DNA from: Prochilodus magdalenae
Taxonomy: Eukaryota; Chordata; Actinopteri; Characiformes; Prochilodontidae
Direction: 5' to 3'
DNA length: 64,000 nucleotides
NCBI GenBank assembly: GCA_024036415.1
Contig: JAMWET010000034.1
Location: 124,001-188,000 of the forward strand
This document shows positions 21,902 through 34,720 of this stretch, in pieces (the stretch's first letter is position 1; each line of letters opens with the position of its first letter). A model generated the notes under the pieces. The model was not told where the DNA came from. It did no database searches and worked only from the letters and a program-made list of their open reading frames with translations. The translations under genes were made by a program, and so were the position numbers.

Positions 21902-22460
21902 TCCTAGTAGTGTCCTAGTTAATCCAATAACAGATGTACAGAGACAATGTCTAATTTAGTCATATTAACTTTAATATTAATATTAGTAGTGTCCTGGTTA
22001 ATATTAATATTAATACTTATATTACTAATACTACTACTACTAATAATAATACTACTAATATTAATATTAGTAGTGTCCTAGTTAATCCAATAACAGATTT
22101 ACAGAGACAATGTCTAATTTAGTCATATTAACTTTAATATTAATATTAGTAGTGTCCTGGTTAATATTAATATTAATACTTATATTACTAATACTACTAC
22201 TAATAATACTACTACTACTAATATTAATATTAGTAGTGTCCTAGTTAATCCAATAACAGATTTACGGAGACAATGTCTAATTTAGTCATATTAACTTTAA
22301 TATTAATATTAGTATTAGTAGTGTCCTAGTTAATATTAATATTAATACTACTACTAATAATAATAATACTACTACTAATATTAATATTAGTAGTGTCCTA
22401 GTTAATCCAATAACAGATTTACAGAGACAATGTCTAATTTAGTCATATTAACTTTAATAT
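21902..22460. repeat. 157-163 bp tandem array with internal AT palindromes
   Basis: GTTAATCCAATAACAG recurs at 21918, 22081, 22244 and 22401, giving periods of 163, 163 and 157 bp. Each unit also contains TTAATATTAATATTAGTAGT, its near complement ACTACTAATATTAATATTAG, and two copies of TAGTGTCCTRGTTAAT. The units are nearly identical, differing mainly in the number of ACT/AAT triplets, so the array is young or homogenised. Confidence 0.92.
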
Positions 22461-24049
22461 TAAAGCTGAGCTGCATTTGGCCCATGGGGTATCCCATAGG
22501 TGGGCCACCAATACAGGCAACAGTTACTTTTTGCTGCTAATATTGTGAATCTGTGCTAATCTGAGGTAACTAATGCTTTTCTCCAAATTCATTTAACATA
22601 TATTCCTGCTTAGGCCTCACAAAATCTCAGTTAGCATTGGCTTATCTATGATCCTCTCACAGGTGCATTATTCTGTAGCTTCAGTTGGAAAGTTGAACAT
22701 GTTGGACAAGAGATCATGGTTTAAAATGTTACGCTTGTGAACCGGACTACATTGTTGAAACAATAGCTGTCCTAACATTAGTTCTACATATGCCTATATG
22801 CCAACAACAATACATATGGTCCAACAGTACGGCCTTAAGCATTAAGCGGCCATAAGCTACTCAGATAGAATCTACAGTAAAGGTAAGTATTTTGATAATA
22901 GATAAGCACTGCAATTTCTCATTAGTTAACAAAGATTTATTCCATCACTGTCCTTTGAAGAGAGCATGTAAAGGGTAACTGATTGCCATCATTCAGGGAT
23001 CTATTTGAGTGCAGAAGGAATGTAAATAGGCCATTCAATGCTGAGATTACTGGAATTATAGGGTAATTCCACTCACTTTCTGGACAATCTAATTATTGAG
23101 ATGTAAACAAAGTCATTCAGAAGGGGCTGATGTAATGCGCCATGCTAAAGAAAAGTTATCATGGCAAACCTGTTTATAATGGCGGTGAGAGGAATCAGTC
23201 GTCTAAAGGATTTCATGCTTCCTCAGTTGGATTCTAATGGGATTCTTGTTCACTTGTAAATGTTACACCGCTGTAAGTGGCTACTATGACATTCCCTGAT
23301 GCCTGAGACGCTTTCTTCTGTTAGTTTTGAGATTATGGTTCTGCCTAAATCCTTGCACGGTGGAGCTATGGTCCCCAATGCATGGTCCCCAAAGAAAAAT
23401 ATTTTCACCACTCTTTCACCATAATCATATATATTACACATAAAAGCTCAGAATATAAGTTCTGAAGATTCTAAGAACGTGAACATTTCACATCAAACCT
23501 CTCCGAGGTTGTTTCACATCTCAACAGAGTTATGCAGTCGCGTTCTGCGACAGAACAATGAATAATTTCGTAATGACATATTGAGATTGAGGTCTGTACT
23601 AAAACTGTTCTGCGGTATAAGATGGCCTGTTTGTAAATGTAACTCTAGGAATCTGGCGTCTAGGAATTGCACCTGCTTTAAATAGCTGTGAAAATCAATA
23701 AAGTCTGAACTCGACCTGAAATCAATAACAGTGGCAAATCCTAAGAACATTGTGTTTACATGAATTCCACACACAGGGGGAGATGGTGAGTGTCACAGAG
23801 GCAGCTGTTGGACAGGGGGCAAGCCAGAGGGCAGGAATCTGCTGCCCATCAAAATGAGAGATGATGTTCATTTATCGGTATGACAGTGTTTGCACTTTTG
23901 AAGGTTGTGTGTGGATGAGACCAAGGTAAACAAGGTCACAAACTCAAAGACAGAAATCCGTTACCTCAGTCTAATAACAGTGGCTCAGCTAGTAGCTATA
24001 TTAGCTACCACAACCGAACTTATGTACAATAAGTGTCAGGTCAAAACCG
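22461..24049. other. intergenic; 22900-23230 possible conserved non-coding block
   Basis: No exon supported. Bases 22900-23230 are repeat-free with homeodomain-like TAAT words and even composition. Function not shown. Confidence 0.3.
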
Positions 24050-24455
24050 TACAACACTGTTTGTAAAACGTGTTAGCACGCTGTACAAAATGTTAATGGA
24101 AACAGAATGACATAACGTGCAAATCAGTTACACTCTATATTTAAATGAAAGCAGCACAACTGACAGCATATTAGATTTTTTTCAAAAACTCATTTTAATT
24201 CATTTATTGAAAAATATAAACCCTTTCTAAATTTGATCCCAGCAACATGTTTCAAAAAAAGTTGGTGTAGGTTGACTCTTTATTCACTACTGCATTCATC
24301 ACCTCTTCTTTTACCAACACTCTACAAATGATTGGGAACATCACATTTTACAGTTTCAATCTTTGGCCCCAGGCAATAATGAAGTATATTTCAATCTACT
24401 AGAAATGCTTATTAATGTCAGCAAGTAGATTTCAAGCACATTATTGTTTTGTGTG

Positions 24456-24523
<68 letters not shown>
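24456..24523. repeat. (CT)n(TA)n(GA)n perfect palindrome
   Basis: CT units 24456-24480, TA units 24481-24500 and GA units 24501-24523. The CT and GA arms are complementary, so the tract can fold into a 34-bp stem. It sits where the left end of the adjoining Tc1 derivative should be. Confidence 0.93.
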
Positions 24524-24947
24524 TAAGAGCAGAGTGTGAAGGTTCAGTTAGCAGGTAAGAGCACAGTTCTGCTCAAAATACTGCAATGCACACAACATTA
24601 TGGGTGACATACCAGAGTTCAAAAGAGGACAGATTGTTGGTGCACGTCTTGCTGGCGCATCTGTGACCAAGACAGCAAGTCTTTGTGATGTATCAAGAGC
24701 CACGGTATCCAGGGTAATGTCAGCATACCACCAAGAAGGACGAACCTCCACCAGCATCACGTAGTGACCTGGCCACTATCCTGCAAGAAGAATGGCTTAA
24801 ACTCCCTCTGACCACTGTGCAGGACGCAGTATATGTCATTCCCAAAACGAACCGACGCTGTATTGGCTGCAAAAGGAGGCCCTACACCATACTAATAAAT
24901 GATTGTGGTCTAAAACCAGGTGTTTCAGTTTCATTGTCCAACCCCTG
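24524..24947 (+). mobile_element. Non-autonomous Tc1-like element, family A copy 3, left end missing
   Basis: Matches 7066-7590 from TAAGAGCAGAGTGTGAAGG to the right terminus CCAACCCCTG followed by TA. The first ~100 bp, including the left terminal repeat, are absent and replaced by the palindromic microsatellite. It has the same catalytic-core deletion as the other two copies and carries the same N-terminal transposase segment. Confidence 0.92.
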
Positions 24948-25324
24948 TATATATATATTGTTCTAGAAATGCCTGATAATGACTTAAATAATACTTAATA
25001 TGTTCTATATTAGTGAATCCTAAAGGTGTCTCAAAACTGCACAGTTCACATTTATTTTAATTTATTTTTACAGCACTAATGATTATATTTAGCATGCTGA
25101 GTTCATAGGTGGCATTTTGAAAATAGCACACTTCAGTCCATTAATCATGAGTGCAAGTGCAGTATTTATATACAGTATACTCCAGTGTACTCCAGTGTAC
25201 TCCTGGGACATGGTTTTGCGCTGCTTTCAGTTAAATATGGGGTTTAAATGATTTGCACATCTCTGCTTTCTGTTTTTATTAACATTTTCCATTTAAAGCA
25301 TCCCAACTTTGGAAATGGGGCTGT

Positions 25325-26624
25325 AAGTAGACATTTATGCAAACTTGTGTAAACTTAAGTAAATAGACACTTCCCAGCTTTGAGGTTGACCGAATGTGTG
25401 CCACGCAGCATGTTTTATTTTAGCAAATATCTGAAGTGCATCTCTTTTAGCACCGCACACATATTACGCAGGACTCTGTGTGCAGTTGCCGCATGGCTCA
25501 TATCATGTGGATGGGTATCAAAACAAATTAGCCACTATCCTCAAGGCACACAAGCCAACAGGCCCTGATAAATGAAACAATAAAGATGAAAACCTAATCT
25601 TACTATATTGAAATGTTGGCCATCGTCATTTGGCAAGCGTGAATTTTCTCATTGCTCTTTCCTGAATGCTAATCCAGTGAGGGGGATGCATTTCTATATA
25701 ACTATAACTGTGTACGCATCCTTCCTTCTCTAGGGCCTTTGCATTTGTCTGATGGATCCGCTGTCTTGTTGCCTCATCCCTCAGAGGTTTACCAATGGCC
25801 AAAACATCATTAAAATCTTAGTGAATCACAAGCTTTTAGAGCAGCAGTGCCTGTTAGCTTTAATAATGACACGGTGAATCCCTAGACACAAAAGCTCCGA
25901 TTCAATACCCACCTGGGGGAGACAAGTCCAATAGGGTCTTAACCCTGGCTGTGTGACCCCAAACACAGGTCAAGCACACAAAGACACTGACCTTATCATC
26001 CAAAGTAGGCCAGTTTTCCCTCTGGTCCTGATGAAATACAAAACGGATTTTGAGCATGATGGTATTATTGAGTGAATATGATAAACTTGGGCTCAGGCTG
26101 GTGGGGGTTTGGCGGTTTCAAGATTTGAGAGTTTGTTGTCATATGCACAGAGAAATCAAAACAGTATAATGCAATTCTTATTCTGGTCCACTTCCTACAC
26201 TACAAGTAACTAGACAAACACTATGGAACACTATGGCTAAATACCAAGTAAATTAATAAAATATAAATGTTATCTATATGAATGTTGAAAATATAGATTA
26301 TATTACTCATGGTACATTTTGTGTGCACTTGTAACTCCGACAAATACTCCTACTGTGGTACTGTGAAGTACTGTAGTATAGTACTAGCATAGTAATGTAC
26401 TATAGTACTATACTGTAAGCACAGAACATCTACAGTATGAAATTTGTCAAGTAGACTCAACTGTATGATCTACACAACAAATAGCTGATTGGATGACCAT
26501 TTTTGAAACACGAGAGACGTGTGAAGAAATAACCCCTTTGACGATATGCCAAAGATGCTTATGTACTGCCTTGTAGAGATATTGTTAATGGAAATGTAAA
26601 AGCAGCTAGCCTGTGACATGAAGA
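25325..26624. other. intergenic, no gene seen; small palindrome at 26375-26414
   Basis: AGTATAGTACTA at 26375-26386 is complementary to TAGTACTATACT at 26403-26414. No exon supported. Confidence 0.35.
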
Positions 26625-26870
26625 GTAAACACAATGATGGGTGGAGCTCTTGACAAGGAACTGTTATCAGCACCCCCATCTGCTCTAGGCAAGAAACCAT
26701 GTTCAGCAGCAAACAAATAAGTGATATAAACAAAAAAGTGATATAATAAAAGCAAAACAAGAGCGAACATTGTGGCTGCTTTCTACCACTGGAGAGGCTC
26801 TCGGAGGGTACAGGGATGTTGGATGCTGAACTTACAATGTTTCTTATAGACGGGTAAAAAGCAGCAAGAC
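26625..26870 (+). repeat. unclassified dispersed repeat, copy 3
   Basis: Aligns with 1600-1800 (CATGTTCAGCAGCAAACAA, GTGATATAAACA, TGGATGCTGAACTTACA). Confidence 0.6.
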
Positions 26871-27480
26871 CAGCAGATGTTTAGTTCATCATTGTTAAGA
26901 TATTTTATTGATAAAATATTTTATTTTTCAATGCAATAATTGATTGTAATCAAAATATCATAACAGCCCTAGAATATATTTCAGCATGCTGCAGGTTGTA
27001 ATCAGTTAAATGCTAACAGTTGTATGCCACAGTTTGGGTGACCCTGTTCTAGTTATGTATCTTCCATTGATAACACACTTCTGCACATTTTAATATACTA
27101 TCACAACATATTTCAACAAATAGAAAAACATTAAATGTGACCTGTGCAAACATTATGACACATTCAAATTTCTTATGCACATTTATAATAATACATGTGG
27201 AATTAAACTAATAAATTAGAATTGTGCACTACAATATACAGAAAAGTCTTATATTGAGGTTCGTTCTCTGCAGAGGATGTACTGACTTACTTTCATCAAC
27301 AAGGCATATCATTTCAGCGGGGCTGTTTGGACTTTTGGATACGACTGTATACTACACTTTTTTCAACACATGAAATGACCATGCTTCTTCTTCTTTACGT
27401 GCTGCTACCTCACCATAACCCTAACACCAAACCATTTGTACAGGTTTGTACACAGGTTTACTGTATAGATTAGACCTCTG

Positions 27481-27486
<6 letters not shown>
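26871..27486. other. intergenic AT-rich DNA
   Basis: Nothing recognised. Confidence 0.3.

Positions 27487-27554
<68 letters not shown>
27487..27554. repeat. (TA)n microsatellite
   Basis: About 33 uninterrupted TA units, flanked by GTGTG and CACAT so that the whole tract is self-complementary. Confidence 0.95.
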
Positions 27555-27561
<7 letters not shown>

Positions 27562-29415
27562 CATAGAGTGGTCTATGTTACCCTAGCATAGCTCTTAGCT
27601 CGGGGAACCTCCTTTAGAGCAGACCCCCTGGAGGCTTGCTTGTTTGTGTGAATGGCTTTTTGTTTATAAGGAAATGCCATGTCGCCAGCACAGAGACTGT
27701 TAAAATTAAAGCTGGACTGATCGACGTTATTGATTATGCTAATCACGGTGAGGGAGGTTTCAGTCGTGGTTGTGTGTTTGCATTTTCCTTGGTTACAGTT
27801 CAGAATATTCTGGAAGGCATTTGGGCTTGTTTATAACCTTTTCTTTTCACAGCTTACTCACCACTTAATTCATTATTTACCTACTGTAAGTGCTGTCTAG
27901 GCTAGCACTTAGCAGCCAGCCAGACGGTGTGGGTGGGAAAGGGTGCATAGTCTAGCCGGCCTCAGTGGAACAAGGGCCTTCAGACGGAAATTAAACTGAT
28001 ACGCTTCAGTTTCAAATGAAGGCAGACTTTTTACTGATATTAATGGTCTTAAAGGAACGATGCAGACCAAACCACAGAATATCCAGGCTTTTAACCGGCT
28101 GCTGCTTCTGTTTTTGGCAGATGGTGATAACATACCACTTAGCTAATGGAGCGTCCATATTTATCGATAGCAGTGTGTCATATAATCACAAAAAAGTTTA
28201 TTCAAGATTTTTAAACATCTCTTTATGGGGCTGGGAAATATGACAATATCTGTCACAATCACAAAAAAATCATATAAAAAAAATATTTTTCTGAGCATGT
28301 CGTGGGTATCATCAGTACTGGCCAAATGCTTGTTTAAATACAGAGAGAGACTGATTTAATACAGCATGGTATGTAAAATCTCAAATTCATATTGTAGTAT
28401 TTTTAAATGTGTCAACATAAAAAACATCACTTTATGACATACTGCCTATTGTTACTCCCTGAAGCATCTTGTTTAGGGGTGCACTGATACCATACTAAGT
28501 ATCAGTTCGATTTCAGTCCGATCACCGGATTGGTCACTGGTCTATGTATGTCTTCTTTTAGTGGAGTAGAGTATTTGTTCGAACAGAATTTTAATTTTAC
28601 TTGTTGAAAGCATTATTTAGATGGCTGGTAAGCAGTAAGTACATCTGGACATATGTATGATTAACAGCCTAGTTGTTTAAGAGTGTCAGACAAAAGACTT
28701 CTGAGACCGACGTGTGCAGAACTAAAAACCAGGAATGGTTTATTAAAAAAACAGGCAATCACAGCAAGCAACAGTACACAGCGAAAACAATGGGAGAAGC
28801 TAAATCAGAGTCAGGGACAGGCGGAGGTCAGAACCAGGTAGAACAAGCAGCGAGGGCGAACAAGTTGAAAGGGGAAAACCAAAGAGAGAAAGCAGAGGTA
28901 TAAACCGTAGAGTCAGGACAAGAGCAAAAGGGATAAGGCAAAAGAGTAGTAAAGGAACAAAGGGAGTCAGAAACCAAAGTAAGATCATACAAAGAAAGAA
29001 CGCTCAGGATTGCTAACCTAGGTTTGGCAAAGCTTCGCAAAGTGTGAGTGTTTGTGAGTGGCTTAAATACAGGAAGTAATTGGATACAGCTGTGGTTAAA
29101 ACTTGGGCGATCTAGAGCGAATCACAGAGTCCGACCGGGGGCGCATAGACATGACGTCATCGAGCGTGGCCCTCTGGGAAGTGGAGTCCTGAAGAGCGGA
29201 GAAGCCGGGAGAGGCGGAGGCGTGACATAGAGCAGGAAAAAGATAATATGGGAATGGTATCAGTATAAGGAAAGTGGTATTAAGTCACCCCTTATTATGA
29301 TAATTAAGTTTCTGCCTTATTGCCCACCTCTAACTCTATCCAGTTTGTGGTGTGTGATGACTTATAGTGTTTCTATAATGCTAATTTGAGAATTAGCTTC
29401 TAGTTACATCAGCCT
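27555..29415. other. intergenic; repeat-like block 28670-29230
   Basis: Bases 28670-29230 are A/G-rich on the plus strand. They pass through GGCTTAAATACAGGAAGTAA, include the palindrome ATGACGTCAT at 29151-29160, and end with GAGGCGGAGGCGTGACA. This layout is typical of fish LTR-type repeats, but no partner LTR or gene was found. Bases 27600-28260 contain no supported exon. Confidence 0.35.
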
Positions 29416-29618
29416 CATGGTTAGCATGGCACAGTAGGTAGCTCCTCCACCTCATCATGCTAGAAGCTGGGGTTCGAGCCCCAAACTGGGCTAGCATCCT
29501 ATACTATACCAATCGTTGAGTCCTTGGGCAAGACTCTTAAACTTACCTTCACCTTTCTGTGTAGGAAATTACCAAGTTGTAAGTTTCTCTAGGTAAGAGC
29601 ATCTGCCACATCATGTAC
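29416..29618 (+). mobile_element. tRNA-derived SINE, copy 1
   Basis: A tRNA-like head carries GGGGTTCGAGCCCC (box B at about 29470-29482). It is followed by the shared body (TGGGCAAGACTCTTAA) and a degraded tail, TAAGAGCATCTGCCA, equivalent to the conserved GGATAAGAGCGTC end of fish V-type SINEs. Confidence 0.75.
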
Positions 29619-31250
29619 ACGTAGCTCTTGTGCTAAACTAACGCCACTTCAGTTTTTGACAAACTATCCCTTGAGGAGCTTATCAGAAGGTCAGACTATC
29701 AGAAAAATTTCATCTTTATCATTTCATCTTTAGCGCTCTAGCATAGCAGTGTTTCAGGACCAACCAATCATTTCATTCATATTTTTATGTTGCGTGACTC
29801 TTAAATGGTTGGGGATAACTGAATAGAATCCTCCCAGAAATTTCCCATAAGCGTCTAAAATAGGTGAGGAAATAAGCGAGCTCTCCACCGTCTGAATGCC
29901 TGATCTCGCCCCAGTGGATAAAGCTGGTCGGCTGGGTTTGAAAATGCTTTTCTCGGGTGCTAACTGGGGTGGCGGCGGCAGCTGAAGCAGAGGAAGAAAT
30001 GTTTTCATACATACTAAGTAGGGTGTGAACTTTTTTCCAGCCGAGCCTTTGTAATGCAATTGGTGAACATCATATAATCACCCCTACTTTGCATGAGCGC
30101 TTGAGGGAAAATGGTGTATCAAACGGAGAACTCTGGCCCATATAACAGTTAGGTCACGTCCCTCCTCTCTTCCCAGTCCTCTGGCACTTTTCCCCACTAG
30201 GTTCGTACAGCTTTGTATTGATTGCCACATTTAGCTGAGTTCTTAGGATGCCTTTTAACATTGTTCTAACTCTCTGCCCCGAGAGATACTTTATCCCACT
30301 GAAAACTATCGCTGTATTCATGCCACATCCCTCTGCATTTACAGTGGTATTGATTTTTCAGGAGGACGCTCATAATGGAAGGAGCAGTTTCGAAAGAGGA
30401 GCTCATTTCCAATTTAACTGATTACTTCCAATGGAAGTCGACGGGTTTGCTTGGGCATGTTTACTAAGCGAGCGGGGGCAGCGCTTTTTCATTTTGCATG
30501 GGCGTAAAATGGCGTTTGATGAAATTGCGGTGAAGTCTGAGAATGAGTGAACGCAACAGATAATAAAGCAGTTGACTGTGTGGCAGGCCGCTGAGATACT
30601 TTAAATGAAAGGCTTTAGAGAGGCTTTTGCCTACACTGAAACTAAAGGTGCCTGAACAGGCTCTTCAGAGCGTTGAGCACAACTTTTGGTTTTCTTAAAA
30701 ACACTGAAATGGTTCTTTAAAAAATGTCAGGCTTATGAACCTGGCTTGTGACTCCCCCAAGGTTGAACTCAAAGTGTTGTGTATCATGAGCTATCAAGCT
30801 TCATAAGAAGAATTGAATCAGCGGTGTGAAGAACATTGCCAAATGAAGCAAGTTGCTAGTAATCCTATCAGGCTGGATCAAATATCTGTTGTTACCTGGT
30901 GCTATTTGTGGCATCACCTCCATCAAGATTCTGATACCAAAAGGTGGTGTAAAACTGCTACAGGCTGCTGATTGGTGGAGAGAACTGTCACTATCACCTT
31001 CCAATATGTATGTTAACGTTAGCTACTGGGTTAGCGTACCCTCTTGGATAACCTTTGAGCAACCAGAGCCGCCGGTTGGCTTAAACCTGATGTCATTTGT
31101 ATTACTGCCATCAGCCTCTCAGTGTCATGTGCCATTTTGTTGACCAGCTACATTACCGAGGTACTATGTCTGCAGCAGACAATGAAATAGCTAGAACCAA
31201 AAGTCGAGGCATACCATTCAGTGGAAAAGTAGTTTTGTGCATGTGGAGCA
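29619..31250. other. intergenic; no exon supported
   Basis: Bases 29760-30060 and 30340-30560 are repeat-free, with mixed GC and TAAT-rich words. They are candidates for conserved non-coding elements only. The minus-strand frames of 75-101 codons at 29754-30059 show no known protein. Confidence 0.3.
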
Positions 31251-31259
31251 CACTACACT

Positions 31260-31420
31260 GTATGATCTCCAACCAAAAACCCAAGAAACAGCTCACTTTA
31301 AAGCCTAGCAGTTTTTTGTCAAAGATTAAATCAATAATGCCTGATACTCAAGGTTTCAATGTCAATATTGGTATATCTGGCATTGTGCCAACTCTATTTT
31401 TAAGGTTAAAAACTCCACAT
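31260..31420 (+). repeat. dispersed repeat shared with 32715-32840
   Basis: CTCCAACCAARAAVCC, then AGCTCAYTTT and GCCTGATACT are in the same order in both places over about 110 bp. Class unknown. Confidence 0.55.
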
Positions 31421-32714
31421 AATGTAAATGTTCTGCTCATCCTGGAGCCTTATGTCTAAAGTAAGAGCCATTTAGGAACCCCTCTTATTTCCAAGACGGC
31501 AATTCACAGGCATGTAATTGAGGTGTGCAAGTCACGTAGCTTGGATAACAAACACGACTGCTATAAAACGTTCAAGGAGAAGCAGAGCCATTGATATGAT
31601 TTCCAGTGCAACCGAAAACCGTCATTCGCAGCCTTTCCCGGACTGATCCGGAACATCTGTTCCAGAGGGCGTAGGGTTTTGAGCACTTCCTCAGATGAAT
31701 GTCTTTTAGTTCAGGCAGGACAACGTCCCTGCTCAATCTCCAGTAATTACACTACATCTGCTGCAGCCAGGAGATTATCATCACCCTAACACTAAAGACA
31801 AACGTCGCTAACTGAAGGGGGAAAAAAAGAGTAAAGTATTTGGCTACAGCCTCAGCTATTGTGGGAAAACGGTTCTTGGAAAGCTTCCAAATGGCCTGGT
31901 TTGGCAGCAGAAGTTATTGTAAAGGCATGCTTCCTTCTGATGCCTTTGAAAGGGCCTTATGCATTCATTAGACAGCCTGCCGTCCCAGGGCGATCCAAGT
32001 CAAATGCATAAAAGTACGCTGGGAGACAAATATCCGTTACTGCGAGCATAAGAAGAGACATAAAGTAAGAGCGCACAGATAATGTGGACATCTGCTTTAA
32101 GTCACCAGGGCTGTCAGTTAGTGGCTGGAGGAATCCACAGACAGAGCTGGAGCCCGGCAGGGAGCGAGGGAGCTGTACTGTACGGAGCTCTGAAAAGAAG
32201 ACATTGTTCAAACAGACACCCAGTGTTCTATCTCAAGCACTCTCAGATGTCAAACATAAACTGAATTCATCGTAAAAACCATATCTAGATTTTCCAACAC
32301 TTGCACGGCTGGCATATAATCGGTAACAAATAGGGGAAGGAGAAATATTTAAAGAGGCACAAGAGATTGAGAGGCCCTGGAGACAGAGAGTGAGCGAGAC
32401 AGACTTGTGGTGCTGTGGTCATTTCTGTATTTTCATTGCATCTGCTTTAGCATGTGGTACGTTTTTAGCATGTGGTCTGCATATCTAGGCCTGTGTCTCT
32501 GTAGCCTTTTTAAAATTGCAGCACGTTTGTTATAAACATTAGCACGTCTGGTTGGTGTAACTTTGATTTTTTGATTTGGGCAATGGACCAATCACAGTCC
32601 GGAGGAGGTCTACAAACATTGCAGTGTCCAGTCACAGATAGGGTCCAATTTGGTCGAATCATAGATAGGAGGAGGGGATTAGAAGCACTGTTAGCATGAG
32701 GGCCACGCTACCTG
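31421..32714. other. intergenic; 31480-32290 candidate conserved non-coding block
   Basis: Long repeat-free stretch with even base composition. No splice-bounded coding frame. Confidence 0.3.
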
Positions 32715-32840
32715 CATTCTCCAACCAAGAAGCCAAAATTAGCTCATTTTGAGGCTTAATAGTTTGTACATGTGAAATATTAGATCGCTATAGCCTGATA
32801 CTTAAGCTTTCTATATCAAAACTATATCGAAAGCTGTGTT
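32715..32840 (+). repeat. dispersed repeat shared with 31260-31420
   Basis: See the pairing above. This copy is shorter and more diverged. Confidence 0.5.
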
Positions 32841-33778
32841 AACACAGTCCTGTAGTAACATCAACACTTAACACCTGTAATGACATCACCACTGTAGCAT
32901 TATTAGAAGCCCCACCCACAGCCATTAACAACAAGACCAATACAACGAATGATTTTACCACTGAACAAATAGCGGAGTCTCTGAACTTCCGGTTTAGCCA
33001 AGGATAAAAGTGATATAGATCATCAAGTAACAGGACACATGTCATGCAGTTGCATGGATGTGCCAATGACAAGTACTGTAGATCATCACAGCCCTGATGT
33101 TACACATGACCTTGAGTGTTCTGTTTGTTTATACACCAGCTCTCCAAAAGAGAAAGCAAAACAAGGCTATGTTCACCCAGCAGGTAAAAGCAGCCCAAAT
33201 CTAATCTTCTTCTTCATACATGACACAGATTGATATTCATGGGACTTGCATGGGACTGGGGTCAGTGCAACTCTACATCTGTCTTAATTTCACACTGTCG
33301 AGAAAGAAAGATGGACGACAACAGTGAGGGAGGATTTCAGTCATGGCATTTTGGGATAACATACCTCATCAACATTTGGGCTGACGTTTCATCACACCAA
33401 AAATAGAAGAATGGGGCTTAGCAGCAGTGTTGCTGGCAGAATTGTTAGATTCTTGAAGAACAGGAAGGGAGACTTCGTCGAGAAAAAAGAAGTTTAATAC
33501 GCACGTCTTCAACCAAGCAGGTCTCTACCAAATTTACAATACCAAGGGCTTACATGATTAGCCATGTACACCACACCGTCTTGTTGTCCCTTTGTCTAAG
33601 TGACTCAGAAGCCTCCTACTTGATGGGCGACTGCCTTTGTAATTAAAATAGAGATGTTGAGGCCCATCCAGGAATTTACAGTCCGCAGGAGCCAGGATGT
33701 TACAGACATATCCATACAGCAAACGGCATTGCTAGATTGGGGAGCTTTAGATGTAACCAGATGTAAAATAGGCTAACC
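32841..33778. other. intergenic, no gene seen
   Basis: Nothing recognised beyond short open frames. Confidence 0.3.
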
Positions 33779-33995
33779 ATTGGAGGTCATTACATGACAA
33801 CTGGGGCCATTCTTCACAGTCTTCACACATCACCCAAGAGAGATGTACACAGTGCAAACGAGATTAACACAAAAGATAAGGGAACAGGAAGAAGGTTCAA
33901 GAGAAGTTACAAAGTTCAGACAAGCAAATAAAACAAATCATATTTAACCACCACATCACTAAACCATCATTCCACTGACTACTGCAGTGTAAAGT
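33779..33995 (+). repeat. local duplication, left copy
   Basis: Aligns with 34501-34720. Shared words include TTACATGACAA, TGCAAACGAGATTA, CACAAAAG, AAGAAGGTTC and CACTGACTA, in the same order and orientation. Confidence 0.75.
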
Positions 33996-34500
33996 TGCAG
34001 TGGAAGTGTAGAGTCGTTTTGCGCCAGCAGGAGTCACACATCAATCTGGAGACTTCTGATAAACCAGATCACAGTTTACGGCTCTGTCCATATGGTAAAA
34101 ATGTTTATCTTTTTTGGGGAAGAAATTGGCACATTTATATAAAGCACATTTGATAAACAACGTTCGGAGCCAAACTGATTTTCTCACCAAATTAGATTTT
34201 TTGTTAGGCTGTTTACAATGTCTTCCAAATCTGACATTAACCTGAACCGATCTTACTCCTAAACCTGCCCACAAGTGTGTGATGTGACCTGCTCATCCAG
34301 AGGTAAACAGTCTCGACTGCCAAAGAATGCAGGTCTGTTCCTGGAGGTTCATCATCAGTATCACAGGAGCCATAACTAACTAAGTCCCAGTGGCTGACAG
34401 CTGGAGAACGCTTTCAGCCCTGTGGTAAAAAGGCCGTGTTGTCCAGCTGTGACTAGTTCTGTGGTTTGCATGGTTTGGTTCCTTTTTGGTTCACTCAACC

Positions 34501-34720
34501 ACTGGAGGTTGTTACATGACAAAGGCACTACTCTCCACAGCCCCCCTGTATCACCCACGAGAGACGTACAAACTGCAAACGAGATTAGCACAAAAGGTAA
34601 GGGACCAAGAAGGTTCCAGAGAGTTTACAACGTTAATAAAAGTAAATAAAGATAAATGAATATTTAACAACCACATCTCTACATCATCATTTCACTGACT
34701 AACTCCTGCACTGTAAAGGG
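34501..34720 (+). repeat. local duplication, right copy
   Basis: Second copy, about 722 bp downstream of the first and diverged. The sequence between the copies (33996-34500) is not itself repeated. Too diverged to be a recent event. Confidence 0.75.

Larger units (their letters stand above)
24050..25324. mobile_element. non-autonomous DNA element with long (>75 bp) terminal inverted repeats
   Basis: The left arm (about 24088-24165) contains AATGTTAATGGAAACAGAAT, GTGCAAATCAGTTA and AAATGAAAGCAGCAC. The right arm (about 25217-25324), complemented, reads AATGTTAATAAAAACAGAAA, GTGCAAATCATTTA and AACTGAAAGCAGCGC. Beyond it lies the characteristic CCATTTCCAAAGTTGGGATG terminus. The interior CAACATGTTTCAAAAAAAGT word is typical of a widespread fish repeat. 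The element is split by the Tc1 derivative at 24524-24947. No transposase frame. Confidence 0.72.

Noticed and set aside
29151..29160. CRE palindrome ATGACGTCAT as a CREB site linked to CaMKIV signalling
   Set aside because: Lies 23 kb from the promoter inside a repeat-like block; a chance match is likely.
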